Shown here: in pieces, positions 16,249 to 25,160 of the stretch
How the letters are laid out: every line of letters starts with the position of its first letter
How positions within the stretch are numbered: position 1 is the first letter of the stretch
From: an uncultured Eubacteriales bacterium
GTDB taxonomy: Bacteria > Bacillota > Clostridia > Christensenellales > Aristaeellaceae
Length of the DNA stretch: 64,000 bases
Assembly: GCA_902790015.1 (NCBI GenBank)
Contig: CADAQF010000006.1
Span: 1-64,000 of the forward strand
Reading direction: 5' to 3'
Program-made: the position numbers and the translations under genes
Notes under the pieces: generated by a model
The model's input: the letters and a program-made list of their open reading frames with translations, nothing else
The model's database searches: none
Told to the model about the DNA's origin: nothing

Positions 16249-17471
16249 TACGCCGGCTGAAACGGCGGCTGATCTTCACAGCCATGCTGAGCGTGCTGCT
16301 GGTGGTGGCGGTGCTGATCTCCATTTTGAACATAGGCCTGGCCCTTCGCAACCGGCAGGCCGAGGACGAGATGCTGGCGCTGATCAGGGAAAACGGCGGC
16401 ATCTTCCCCCACCAGCCCTGGCAGGGCGGACGCCGCGACAGAAGGAACATCGACCTGTCCGCGGAATCCCCCTTTGACACAAGGTACTGCTCGGTGACGC
16501 TCAACGAAGAGGGAGAGCTGATCTCCTCCCACATGGACAGGATCGCCTCCCTTGACCTGGAAACAGCGCTCACTTACGCCCGTCAGCTGGCCCTTTCCTC
16601 CAGCGAAAGCGGCTATATCGGGGAATTCCGCTATCTGTCCTATACGGATACAGACGGGCAGACCGTGCTTTTCCTGTTCTGCGGCAAACAGATGGAGCAG
16701 CAGCGCAGTGCCCTGCTGATCAGCCTGGCGGCCGGGGGCATCATCCTGCTGGCGGTTTTTCTGATGCTGCTGCTGCTTTCCGGCCGGATGGTGCAGCCGC
16801 TGGCCGAGTCCTATCAAAAACAGCGCCGGTTCATCACCGACGCCGGTCACGAGCTTCGCACGCCGCTGACCATCATCAACGCCGATACGGAGCTATTGAT
16901 GATGGACCAGGAGGACAACGAATGGCTGCAGGATATACGCCGGCAGACCGAACGCCTGAGCGGCCTGACCAACGACCTGATCTATCTGTCGCGCATGGAG
17001 GAGGAGCGGAAGCGGGAAGCCCTCGCGTTCCCGCTGTCCGAGGTCTGCGCGGAGGTCGTTTCCTCCTTCCAGGCCCCTGCCCTGGCCCGGGGGCTGACGC
17101 TTTCCTCCCAGATCGCCCCCATGGTTTCCCTGACAGGGGATGAAAGCGAGATACGCAGGCTCCTTTCCGTGCTGCTGGACAACGCTGTCAAATACGCTTC
17201 GGACGGCGGCGCCATACATTTTTCGCTGGAGCGCGTCGGCAAAAATGCCGAGATCCGCTGCCAGAACCCCTGCGAACCGATGAGCAGGGAAGCCCTGCAG
17301 GGCATGTTCGACCGGTTTTACCGGGCTGATTCCGCCCGCAATTCCAAAAAGAGCGGTTTTGGCATCGGCCTTTCGGTAGCCTCCGCCATCGTGCAGAACC
17401 ACAAGGGCAAAATATCCGCTTCCCAGCAGGACGGCGTCCTGACGATCACCGCCGTGCTGCCCGGGTCCTGA
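16245..17471 (+). CDS. Sensor histidine kinase partner of the OmpR-type regulator
   Basis: A 408-residue membrane kinase. Transmembrane helix 1 is at about 9-32 and helix 2 at about 156-179, framing an extracytoplasmic sensor of about 120 residues with no recognised fold. The dimerisation domain carries His202 in FITDAGHELRTPLT. The ATP-binding domain follows with the N-box LLDNAVKYAS, F/G boxes FDRFYRADSARN and GFGIGLSVASAIV. No HAMP domain is evident. Translation is coupled to the regulator by ATGA overlap. The signal is unknown; the adjacent divergent hydrogenase is a possible target by position only. Confidence 0.92.
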   Translation: MIRRLKRRLIFTAMLSVLLVVAVLISILNIGLALRNRQAEDEMLALIRENGGIFPHQPWQGGRRDRRNIDLSAESPFDTRYCSVTLNEEGELISSHMDRIASLDLETALTYARQLALSSSESGYIGEFRYLSYTDTDGQTVLFLFCGKQMEQQRSALLISLAAGGIILLAVFLMLLLLSGRMVQPLAESYQKQRRFITDAGHELRTPLTIINADTELLMMDQEDNEWLQDIRRQTERLSGLTNDLIYLSRMEEERKREALAFPLSEVCAEVVSSFQAPALARGLTLSSQIAPMVSLTGDESEIRRLLSVLLDNAVKYASDGGAIHFSLERVGKNAEIRCQNPCEPMSREALQGMFDRFYRADSARNSKKSGFGIGLSVASAIVQNHKGKISASQQDGVLTITAVLPGS

Positions 17472-17486
17472 ACAGGGCCGCTTCGC

Positions 17487-17924
17487 TTACGCCCCGCGCT
17501 GATCCCGTTGAGCCAGGTCGTTGGTATCGATGGTGTGGCGGTAGACCACAAAGCGCTGATAGAGAAACTCCGTCACGAAGTTGACCAGCATGGTCATGAT
17601 CTCCACGGCGTATTCGTTCCAGCCCCCTTTGACCAGCGCGTTGCCCGCCCAGGTGGAAACGGGAAGGAATACCACGTAGAACAGCGCCACCAGCGCCATC
17701 GCGCGCGGGATATTGGCGGCGCTTCTGAAGGTATAGCGCCTGTTCAGGGTGAAATTCCAAAGGACGCTCAAAAGCAGGGATAGCCCGTAGCTCAGCCAGT
17801 AGGGCCAGTGGCACAGGTCGTTGAAAACGGCGAAGGAGCCCAGCTGGATAAGCCCCGCCGAGGCCGAAAAAAGCGTGAATTTGATGACCTGCCAAAGATT
17901 CTTTTTGCCGGATGTTTCGCTCAT
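17487..17924 (-). CDS. GtrA-like membrane protein
   Basis: A 145-residue protein with four hydrophobic helices, matching the GtrA/DPMS family that flips or positions lipid-linked sugars for cell-surface polysaccharides. Characteristic features are the N-terminal QVIKFTLFSASAGLIQLG helix, the central WNFTLNRRYTF motif and the C-terminal NFVTEFLYQRFVVYR. I prefer the ATG at 17924 (GAAGGCAGG upstream) to the in-frame ATG at 17939, which lacks a good site. It ends 16 bases from the convergent kinase gene. No glycosyltransferase partner is adjacent. Confidence 0.85.
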   Translation of the reverse strand: MSETSGKKNLWQVIKFTLFSASAGLIQLGSFAVFNDLCHWPYWLSYGLSLLLSVLWNFTLNRRYTFRSAANIPRAMALVALFYVVFLPVSTWAGNALVKGGWNEYAVEIMTMLVNFVTEFLYQRFVVYRHTIDTNDLAQRDQRGA

Positions 17925-17995
17925 TTTGCCTGCCTTCATTTCCGTTGAGGATCGGTTGATGCAAATCCCGTTTTCAGGATCGGTTTAATCATCCG

Positions 17996-19750
17996 TCACG
18001 CGCTTTGCGCCTGCTGATACTGGCTTTGATAAAGCTGCGCGTAGAAGCCCTTTCGGGCCAGCAGTTCCTCATGGGTTCCCTGCTCGACCACCTGGCCGTC
18101 GCGCATGACCAGAATACAGTCTGCCCCGCGGATGGTGGACAGGCGGTGGGCCACGATAAACGTGGTCCTTCCTTCCATCAGCCGGGCGAAGGCGGACTGT
18201 ATTTTCATTTCCGTCCGCGTATCGATGCTGCTGGTCGCTTCGTCCAGTATCAGCATCGGCGGCAGGCACAGCATGACGCGGGCGATGCACAGCAGCTGCT
18301 TCTGCCCCTGGGACAGCGCGCCGCCGTCTTCGCCGATCACCGTGTCATATCCCTGCGGAAGCCTACGGATAAAGGAGTCGGCATGGGCGGCCCTGGCCGC
18401 CCGGATCATTTCCTCCTCCGTCGCGTCCGCGCGCCCGAACAGCAGGTTCTCGCGGATCGTGCCGGCCCTGAGCCAGGTATCCTGCAGCACCATGCCGTAG
18501 CTTCTCCGGAGGCTATGTCGGGTCACATCGCGGATATCCGTCCCGTCCACGGTGATGGAGCCCGCGTTCACGTCGTAAAAGCGCATCAGCAGGTTGATCA
18601 GCGTGGTCTTGCCGCAGCCGGTGGGGCCGACGATGGCCACGCGCTGTCCGGGCTGCGCCGATACGGTCAGGCCGTTCATCAGCGGCTTTTCGGGCACATA
18701 GGAAAAGCTCACGGAGTTTACCCCTACAGCCCCCGCGGCCTGCGGAAGCACCGCGGGCTTTTCACAGGGCTCCGGCTCCTCGCCGATCAGCCTGAATACC
18801 CTTTCTGCGCAGACCAGGGCGTTTTCAAGCTCCGTCACCACGCCGGAAATCTCGTTGAAGGGCTTGGTGTACTGGCTGGCGTAGGCCAAAAAGGCATGCA
18901 GGCCGCCCACGGTCAGCTCGCCTTTCAGCACCCGCAGGGCGCCGAAAACGCCCACGCCCGCGTATACCAGGGCGTTTACAAAACGGGTCGCCGGGTTGGT
19001 CAGGGAAGAATAGAAGATCGCCTTGCGGGAAGCGTCCCGCAGGGCTTCGTTGCTGTCGTCAAACCGGCGCAGGAAGGTATCCTCGTCGCCGAAGGCGCCG
19101 ATCACCTTCTGCCCGGTCAGCATCTCGTCCACCAGGGCGGTCTGCACGGCGCGCGCTTTGGACTGCGCTTCGAACAGATGATGGGTGCGGCTGGCGATAA
19201 AGGCCGCCACGAACAGGGAAAGCGGCGTGATCAGCACGACGATCAGGGCGATGGACGCGTTTGCTCTGAACATGAAAAACAGCGTCCCCAAAATGGTCAC
19301 CACGCCGGTGAACAGCTGGGAAAAGCCCAGCAGCAGGCCGTCCGCCAGGGTGTCCACGTCGGTCATCACCCGGCTGACCGTTTCTCCTGACGGATGACTG
19401 TCCAGATAGGACAGGGGCAGGTCGGCAAAGCGGCGGAAGGCGGCGGTGCGCAGGTCGCGCACCACGCGGTTGACCGTCCGGGCGTTGCACACGCCCATCA
19501 GGTACTGAAAAAGCGCCGCCCCGGCGGAAACCAGGCAGAGTATCACCAGCAGGCGGGCCACGCCCTCAAAATCCACGCTGCCCTGCCTTACGATCAGGTC
19601 CACCGCGCGGCCCGTGAAACGGGGCACGGTCAGCTGAAGCCCCGCCTGTCCCACGGCCATCAAAAGCGACAGCCCCACCAGCCCGCTGTGGGGCCGGACC
19701 AGGGAAAGCACCTGCCGGACGGTTTTCATATCCGTCTTTCTTCTTTTCAT
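17996..19750 (-). CDS. ABC exporter half-transporter, catalytic-site subunit
   Basis: A 584-residue fusion of a six-helix membrane domain (about 20-310) and an ATPase (about 340-575). Walker A is GPTGCGKTT, Walker B is MLILDEATSSID with the catalytic Glu, and the switch is IVAHRLS. The signature motif is LSQGQ instead of LSGGQ. Together with the partner's Asp in place of Glu this gives one normal and one degenerate ATP site, as in BmrCD and TM287/288-type heterodimeric multidrug exporters. The start overlaps the end of the partner by 4 bases, so the two are surely made together. The substrate is unknown. Confidence 0.92.
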   Translation of the reverse strand: MKRRKTDMKTVRQVLSLVRPHSGLVGLSLLMAVGQAGLQLTVPRFTGRAVDLIVRQGSVDFEGVARLLVILCLVSAGAALFQYLMGVCNARTVNRVVRDLRTAAFRRFADLPLSYLDSHPSGETVSRVMTDVDTLADGLLLGFSQLFTGVVTILGTLFFMFRANASIALIVVLITPLSLFVAAFIASRTHHLFEAQSKARAVQTALVDEMLTGQKVIGAFGDEDTFLRRFDDSNEALRDASRKAIFYSSLTNPATRFVNALVYAGVGVFGALRVLKGELTVGGLHAFLAYASQYTKPFNEISGVVTELENALVCAERVFRLIGEEPEPCEKPAVLPQAAGAVGVNSVSFSYVPEKPLMNGLTVSAQPGQRVAIVGPTGCGKTTLINLLMRFYDVNAGSITVDGTDIRDVTRHSLRRSYGMVLQDTWLRAGTIRENLLFGRADATEEEMIRAARAAHADSFIRRLPQGYDTVIGEDGGALSQGQKQLLCIARVMLCLPPMLILDEATSSIDTRTEMKIQSAFARLMEGRTTFIVAHRLSTIRGADCILVMRDGQVVEQGTHEELLARKGFYAQLYQSQYQQAQSA

Positions 19751-21474
19751 GCTGTCGCCTCCTGCGGCGGGAACTGCGCCTCATAGGTCTCCCGGTACAC
19801 CGGGCAGGAAGAAAGCAGCTCCTCGTGCCGGCCGTAGCCCGCCAAAGCGCCGTCCTCCAGCACCAGTATATGATCAAGCCCCATCACCGACGATGCGCGC
19901 TGGGAAATGACCACCAGGGCCGCGTCCCGGGCGTCCTTTTTAAGCGCGTCGGACAAAAGACGGTCCGTCTGCGCGTCCAGGGCGGAGGCGCTGTCGTCCA
20001 GGATCAGGATATCAGGCTTCCTTACCAGCGCCCGGGCGATGGTCAGCCGCTGGCGCTGCCCGCCGGAAAAGTTGCTTCCTCCCTGCTGCACCGGGCTGTC
20101 CAGCCCCTGCGGAAGCTTTTCCACGAACTCCGCCGCCTGGGCTGTCCTCAGGGCCTGCCAGACGCTTTCGTCCGACGCCCCGCGGTCGCCCATCAGCAGG
20201 TTGTCCCGCAGGGTGCCGCTGAACAGCTTCGCCTTCTGCGGCACATAGCCCACGCAGGCCCGAAGCGCCCGCAGATCAAGCTCCCGCACGTCGCGCCCTC
20301 CTACCAGCGCCTCGCCCGCGGTCACGTCATACAGCCTGGGGATAATGGCCGCCAGGGTGCTTTTGCCCGCGCCCGTGCCGCCTATGATGCCCAGGCTTTC
20401 CCCTTTGCTGAGCGTCAGGCTGATGCCCCTGACCGCTTCCTTGCCGTGCCCGGCATAGGACAGGGAAACGTTCCTGAGCTCCACCGCCGGCCCCTGGGAA
20501 AAATCGGGCTTTTCCGTGCCGGATACCATGTCCGGCGCGGTTTCCATCACCTCGGCCACGCGGTCGGCGCAGGCCAGGGCCTTGGAGATGGTCACCAGCA
20601 GGTTCGCCAGCTTCAGAAGCTCCACCAGTATCTGGGACATATAGCTGACCAGCGCCATGACCTCGCCCTGGGTCAGTCCCCCCGCCTCGACCCGGACGGC
20701 TCCCACGTAAATGAGGGCCGCCGTCGTCAGGTTGACCAGCAGCAGCGTCAAGGGGTTCAAAAGCGAGGAATACGTCTGTATCTTCACCTGCAGGGCTGTA
20801 AGGATTTGGTGATCGCGCTTAAACCGCTCCCGCTCGGCCTCCTCCCGGCCGAAGGCGCGTATCACGCGCACGCCTGACAGGTTTTCCCGGGTATCTCCCA
20901 GCACCCTGTCCTGCGCGCGCTGAATGTCGCGGTAGCCGGGCAGGGTCCTGCGCATGACTAAATAGACGCACAGCCCCAGCAGCGGGATCAGCGCCGCAAA
21001 CAAAAGCGCCGCCCGCGCGTCCACCACAAAGGCCATGATCATGGCGCCGAACACCACGAAGGGAGACCGCAGCAGCAGCCGCAGCGTCAGGTTGACGCCG
21101 GTCTGCAGCTGGTTTACGTCGCTGGTCATGCGGGTGATCAGGGTAGGCACGCTGATCTCATCCGTCTGGCGGAATGACAGCGCCTCTATCCTGCGGATCA
21201 GGGCGGCTTTAACGTCGCACGCAAAGCCCGTGGCTGCCCGAGCGGCAAAATACTGCGCGCTCAGGGCCGCCGCGAAGCCCATCAAAGCCAGCGCGCACAA
21301 AAGCAGTCCCGTCTGAGTGACCACTCCGGGCTGCTCCCCGCGGATCCCTGCGTCGATCATACGGGCCACCAGGATGGGCACCAGCAGCTCCAGCACTGCC
21401 TCAAACAGCTTGAAAAGCGGGGCCGTCACACAGTCCCGCCGGTATTTTTTCAGATATTTCAGCAGTTTTTTCAC
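19747..21474 (-). CDS. ABC exporter half-transporter, degenerate-site subunit
   Basis: A 575-residue membrane-ATPase fusion. The membrane domain spans about 15-305; Walker A is GGTGAGKST, the signature is FSGGQRQRL, and Walker B reads ILILDDSASALD, so the catalytic Glu is Asp. This is the hallmark of the non-hydrolysing site in heterodimeric exporters. Translation starts at GTG (21474), 3 bases after the RNA methyltransferase stop, with AAGAAGG upstream. The preceding and following genes are coupled, giving a three-gene unit. In such pairs the degenerate subunit usually comes first, as here. Confidence 0.92.
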   Translation of the reverse strand: MKKLLKYLKKYRRDCVTAPLFKLFEAVLELLVPILVARMIDAGIRGEQPGVVTQTGLLLCALALMGFAAALSAQYFAARAATGFACDVKAALIRRIEALSFRQTDEISVPTLITRMTSDVNQLQTGVNLTLRLLLRSPFVVFGAMIMAFVVDARAALLFAALIPLLGLCVYLVMRRTLPGYRDIQRAQDRVLGDTRENLSGVRVIRAFGREEAERERFKRDHQILTALQVKIQTYSSLLNPLTLLLVNLTTAALIYVGAVRVEAGGLTQGEVMALVSYMSQILVELLKLANLLVTISKALACADRVAEVMETAPDMVSGTEKPDFSQGPAVELRNVSLSYAGHGKEAVRGISLTLSKGESLGIIGGTGAGKSTLAAIIPRLYDVTAGEALVGGRDVRELDLRALRACVGYVPQKAKLFSGTLRDNLLMGDRGASDESVWQALRTAQAAEFVEKLPQGLDSPVQQGGSNFSGGQRQRLTIARALVRKPDILILDDSASALDAQTDRLLSDALKKDARDAALVVISQRASSVMGLDHILVLEDGALAGYGRHEELLSSCPVYRETYEAQFPPQEATA

Positions 21475-21477
21475 GCG

Positions 21478-22368
21478 TCAGCCCTTCTTCTTGAAGCGGG
21501 CCATAAAAAAGCCCTCGTAGTTTTCGTCCGGACAGACCGTCACCGTCCCCTGCATGGAGCCCTTTAGAAGCTTTACGTCCGCAAACGGCGTCATGTCGAT
21601 CGGTTCCGGCACAAGCCCCAGCTTTTCCGCCTCGCGGGCGCTTTGGGCGTTCTCCTCTTCCAGCAGCGAGCAGGTGGAATAAAGCAGCGTCCCGCCCGGT
21701 TTGAGGAGCCGGACGGCTTTTTTGACGAGCTCCCGCTGAAGCTTGGCGGAATTAAGCACAAGCTTCCTGGAAAACGCCGCGCAGGAGGATTCGTCGTTCA
21801 GGTCAAACGTCCCGCTGCCCGAACACGGCGCGTCCAGCAGTATCCGGTCGAAGCGGAGAAAATCGTCCAGCTTCCGGGCGTCCTGCTGCATGACCGTCAC
21901 CCGCCGGCAGCCCAGCAGCTCCAGGTTCGCCCTCAGTCGCTGGGCGCGGATGGGGTTGATCTCACAGGCGGTGATGAAGGCCCCGCCCCCGGTCAGCTGG
22001 CACAGCTCGCTGGTCTTTCCCCCGGGCGCGGCTGCCATATCCAGTATATCCTCCCCCGCTTGGGCGCCCAGAAAAAGCGGCGGAAGCATCGAGGACAGGC
22101 TTTGCAGGTATATCCTGCCCGTCTGATAGCAGGAAAGCTTTCTCAGCTCCGGCTCCGAGCCGTGGGCTAATTTAAGCGCGAAGGTAAAGCCACCGGCGCG
22201 TTCAAAAGGGATCCCTGCCCGGCTAAGCTCCTCCTCCGTTTCCTCCATGCCCGCCTTCAGGGTGTTCACCCTCAGGGTGGTTTTCCTTAACGCGCGCAGG
22301 CCCTCAAGCGCCTGTACGGCCCCGGCCCCGTACACCCCGAGGCCATCAGTGAGATAGGAAAGCTCCAT
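21478..22368 (-). CDS. RNA cytosine-C5 methyltransferase (NOL1/NOP2/Sun family)
   Basis: A 296-residue SAM-dependent RNA m5C methyltransferase. Motif I is DMAAAPGGKTSEL, motif IV is LLDAPCSGSGTFD with the releasing Cys, and motif VI is YSTCSLLEEEN with the catalytic Cys. It lacks both the N-terminal NusB-like domain of RsmB and the C-terminal PUA-like domain of RsmF, so it is a short form close to YebU/Trm4-core proteins. The target could be 16S rRNA or tRNA. It sits directly upstream of the ABC exporter genes and probably shares their transcript, with no evident functional link. Confidence 0.88.
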   Translation of the reverse strand: MELSYLTDGLGVYGAGAVQALEGLRALRKTTLRVNTLKAGMEETEEELSRAGIPFERAGGFTFALKLAHGSEPELRKLSCYQTGRIYLQSLSSMLPPLFLGAQAGEDILDMAAAPGGKTSELCQLTGGGAFITACEINPIRAQRLRANLELLGCRRVTVMQQDARKLDDFLRFDRILLDAPCSGSGTFDLNDESSCAAFSRKLVLNSAKLQRELVKKAVRLLKPGGTLLYSTCSLLEEENAQSAREAEKLGLVPEPIDMTPFADVKLLKGSMQGTVTVCPDENYEGFFMARFKKKG

Positions 22369-22426
22369 ATACTACCCCGGCCCTGTTCGGGCCTGATCGG
22401 TCAAAAATTAAAACGGCGTCTTCCAA

Positions 22427-23182
22427 TTACCGGATCTCGTGCTGTCCCAGGATGCTGCGGATGAAGGCCCGGGAGCGCTCCGTCTTCGGAGCCTCGAAAA
22501 AGGCCTCGGAGGGACCGCTTTCGACCACCACGCCCTGCTCCATGAAAACGACCTGGCTGGACACATGGCGGGCAAATTCCATCTCGTGGGTCACCACCAG
22601 CATGGTCATGCCATCCTGCGCCAGCTCGCGCATGACTGAAAGCACCTCGCCTATCAGCTCCGGATCCAGGGCGCTGGTGGGCTCGTCAAAGTATATGAGC
22701 TCCGGCTCCGCGGCGATGGCCCTGGCGATGGACACCCGCTGCTGCTGCCCGCCCGAAAGCGAGCCCGGATAGGCCGCGGCCTTTTCCGCCATGCCGACGC
22801 GGCGGAGGGCCTGCATGGCCCGCGTCTCGGCCTCCTCGCGGGGCACCTTCCGCCCGCTGGTAAGTCCCAGCGTCACGTTGTTCAGCACCGTCTGGTTCAG
22901 GAACAGGTTGTAGTTCTGGAATACGAAGGCGGTCTTTTTGCGGATGCGGCGGATCTGGTCCTTGGGCACGCGGTGCATGTCATAGGTCTGCCCGTCAAAA
23001 ATCATCGTGCCCGAATCCGCCCGTTCCAGGAAATTGATGCACCTGAGCAGCGTTGTCTTGCCGGAGCCGGAGGGGCCCAGAATGGCCGTCACGTCTCCCT
23101 TGTTCACGTGGAGACTGACGCCCCGCAGTACCTCCTGCCCCTTGCCCTCAAAGGATTTATAAACGTCCTTCACCTGAAGCAT
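22427..23182 (-). CDS. Polar amino-acid ABC transporter ATP-binding protein
   Basis: A 251-residue ATPase of the PAAT family (GlnQ/TcyC type). Walker A is GPSGSGKTT, Q-loop FVFQNYNLF, signature LSGGQQQR, Walker B LIYFDEPTSALDPE and switch VTHEM. It energises uptake of a polar amino acid, possibly cystine or glutamine. Its start shares one base with the stop of the permease gene. No substrate-binding protein gene is adjacent on either side, which is unusual because these operons normally include one; it may be encoded elsewhere. Confidence 0.9.
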   Translation of the reverse strand: MLQVKDVYKSFEGKGQEVLRGVSLHVNKGDVTAILGPSGSGKTTLLRCINFLERADSGTMIFDGQTYDMHRVPKDQIRRIRKKTAFVFQNYNLFLNQTVLNNVTLGLTSGRKVPREEAETRAMQALRRVGMAEKAAAYPGSLSGGQQQRVSIARAIAAEPELIYFDEPTSALDPELIGEVLSVMRELAQDGMTMLVVTHEMEFARHVSSQVVFMEQGVVVESGPSEAFFEAPKTERSRAFIRSILGQHEIR

Positions 23183-23853
23183 CAGCGGACTCCTCCATAT
23201 ACGTTGAGCTTCTTTTCGCCCCAGCGCTGCAGCAGCGTCAGAAGCGAGCAGAACACCAGATAAATAAGCGCCACTTCGGTGTAAAGCGCCAGGGATTCAT
23301 ACACCCTGCCGTTGATCACCACGGCCTGGCGGAACATCTCCGTGACCGTGATCACCGAGGCCAGGGAAGTGCCCTTCACCATGGAGATCAGCGAATTGGA
23401 AAGCCCCGGGAAGGCCGTGCGGAAGGCCTGGGGCAAAACGACATGGCCCATGATGGACCAGTAGCTCAGGCCCGCGCAGTAGCCGGCCTCCATCTGCCCG
23501 GCCGGCACGGCCTCCAGCGCCCCGCGCATCGTCTCCGCCATGTACGCGCCTTCGTTGACGCCGAACACCAGCACCGCCGTGGGAAACGCGTCCAGCACGA
23601 TCCCCAGGCTGGGCAGCCCGTAAAAGACCAGATACAGCTGCACCAGCAGCGGCGTGCACCTGATGATCCAGATATACCCGCGGCACAGAAGCCTCAGCCC
23701 CTTCACGTCCGCGTACTGGATCATGGCCACCGCCACCGATATGACCAGCGCCAGCAAAAACGACAGTACCGTCAGCGGAATGGTCATGGTGACGAACTTT
23801 TCAAGCAGCTGGGGCAATGCGTCCGACAGGATCCTGATTAATCGCTCACTCAC
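23182..23853 (-). CDS. Polar amino-acid ABC transporter permease
   Basis: A 223-residue permease of the HisM/GlnP family with five hydrophobic helices. The N-terminal TLPLTV-like TMTIPLTVLSF entry, the RCTPLLVQLYLVFYGLP segment and the EAA loop (EAGYCAGLSYWSIMGHVVLPQA) are the family hallmarks. Translation likely starts at GTG (23853) with GAGGA upstream. It forms a homodimer or works with the adjacent ATPase. The binding protein is not encoded in this window, so substrate specificity cannot be inferred beyond polar amino acids. Confidence 0.9.
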   Translation of the reverse strand: MSERLIRILSDALPQLLEKFVTMTIPLTVLSFLLALVISVAVAMIQYADVKGLRLLCRGYIWIIRCTPLLVQLYLVFYGLPSLGIVLDAFPTAVLVFGVNEGAYMAETMRGALEAVPAGQMEAGYCAGLSYWSIMGHVVLPQAFRTAFPGLSNSLISMVKGTSLASVITVTEMFRQAVVINGRVYESLALYTEVALIYLVFCSLLTLLQRWGEKKLNVYGGVR

Positions 23854-24004
23854 GTATGGTATTCCTCATTTTCAACGTGACGGGAAAGGCTTTCATTCCG
23901 CCCGTCAGGCATTTTTCCGTCCTTCCCGCTGCGCTTAAAAGCAAGCGGGAAAGCTGTTTCATATTAGCAAGAAAGGCGGGCTTCGTCAATCCTTTTATAC
24001 GCGC

Positions 24005-24901
24005 TCAGAAAGGGCTTTTTAGAAACTCCTGAAGCGCCGGAAGCCGCTCTTCCGCTTCGCGCCTGCCCTGGACATACATGCGTTCCAGCGCCTGCGGATC
24101 CCTTGAAAGGCGGTCTATTTCCAAAGGCGCCGCGGGGCGCAGCACAAAAAGCTCTCCCCGCGCTTGACGGGCGTCGATATCCTCCATTTGGGCGTTGTAG
24201 CGGGCCGCACGAAGGCCCATGGCCCGGGCCGCTCCCGGCGTTTTTCTGAGCAGCAGCCGCGTAAGCGGCAGGAAAGGCCCATCTTTTTTTCGGTATCCTT
24301 TGGGGCGGGTCAGTATGACGGTCTGACGTTCAAAGCCCAGCTGGCGCAAAAAGGCGCAGGGCACGGGCTCCACGACGCCGCCGTCCAGCAGCCTTCTCCC
24401 ATCCATCGGGACCGGGCGGGACACGCCCGGCATGGAAGCGGAGGCCCTGAGCCAGTCCATGTCCTTTTTTTCTCCGTCCCGGCACAGATGGTAGACGATC
24501 TCCCCCGTGTCCGCGTCCGCGGCGCCGGCATAAAAAAGCATCGGGTTTTCCCTGAAGGCTTTTCTGTCAAACACGTCCAGCTCGTCGGGGATTTCGCGGT
24601 AGCAAAAATCCGCCTCGTACAGGTCTCCCGTGCGGATCAGGGATAACAGGGTGCCGTACCGCTTATCCCGGCAGAAGCGCTTGTTGTAGCGGACAGCGCG
24701 GCCCGCCTGGCCGGACTTCAGGTTGCACCCGAACACCGCCCCGGCGGAGATCCCCGCCGCGATATCAAAGCCCACGCCGTTTTCCATCAGCACGTCCAGT
24801 ACGCCGCAGGTGAACATGCCGCGCATCGCCCCGCCCTCCATGGCCAGGGCGCGCTTTCCGGGCGCCTGCGCCGGATCCCAGACTCTTTTTATTTCCTCCA
24901 T
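24005..24901 (-). CDS. Patatin-like phospholipase (RssA/YjjU type)
   Basis: A 298-residue cytoplasmic esterase/lipase with a Ser-Asp dyad. The oxyanion loop is MEGGAMRGMFTCG, the nucleophile is the Ser of GISAG (GxSxG), and the Asp is in LLDGGVVEP. Length and the C-terminal Arg-rich region are as in bacterial one-domain patatins. It is transcribed divergently from the PAP2-glf operon and lies 151 bases before the amino-acid transporter genes. The natural lipid substrate is not known. The promoter is an extended -10. Confidence 0.87.
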   Translation of the reverse strand: MEEIKRVWDPAQAPGKRALAMEGGAMRGMFTCGVLDVLMENGVGFDIAAGISAGAVFGCNLKSGQAGRAVRYNKRFCRDKRYGTLLSLIRTGDLYEADFCYREIPDELDVFDRKAFRENPMLFYAGAADADTGEIVYHLCRDGEKKDMDWLRASASMPGVSRPVPMDGRRLLDGGVVEPVPCAFLRQLGFERQTVILTRPKGYRKKDGPFLPLTRLLLRKTPGAARAMGLRAARYNAQMEDIDARQARGELFVLRPAAPLEIDRLSRDPQALERMYVQGRREAEERLPALQEFLKSPF

Positions 24902-24970
24902 ACAGCTTTTCTCCCTTGAAATCCCAGTGTGCCGCGGCCGCGGCGCGTCATTTTTGCCGCATCCCGGTAG

Positions 24971-24979
24971 AGTATATCA
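24971..24979 (-). promoter_or_regulatory. Extended -10 promoter of the patatin-like gene
   Basis: Minus-strand TGATATACT (24979-24971) matches the extended -10 element also used by the hydrogenase gene. No good -35 is visible. It lies about 70 bases from the start codon. Confidence 0.5.
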
Positions 24980-25101
24980 CAATCCAGCCGACCGCATAGC
25001 TTTTTTGACCCGTTTCCCGCAATTTGTCCGGCCGCCGGGCGGGAAATTGCGGTCATGACGCTCCGATCCTTTTCTTTCCCCGTCACGGGCCGATTCGCTC
25101 A

Positions 25102-25148
25102 TGGACATCCGCCTTATTATATGATAGAATACCTGTATCAAATACAGG
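25102..25148 (+). promoter_or_regulatory. Promoter and operator-like palindrome of the PAP2-glf-CARF operon
   Basis: TGGACA (25102-25107) and TAGAAT (25125-25130) are 17 bases apart. A perfect inverted repeat, CCTGTAT-CAA-ATACAGG (25132-25148), covers the predicted start point near 25137 and runs into the AGGAG Shine-Dalgarno (25146-25150). It could be a repressor operator, or if fully transcribed a hairpin hiding the ribosome site. Confidence 0.6.
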
Positions 25149-25160
25149 AGATGATCGTGT

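Noticed and set aside
23923-23951. Hairpin TTCCCGCT / AGCGGGAA as a terminator after the patatin gene
   Set aside because: The stem is 8 bp with a 13-nt loop and has no T-run on either side, so it is not listed as a terminator.
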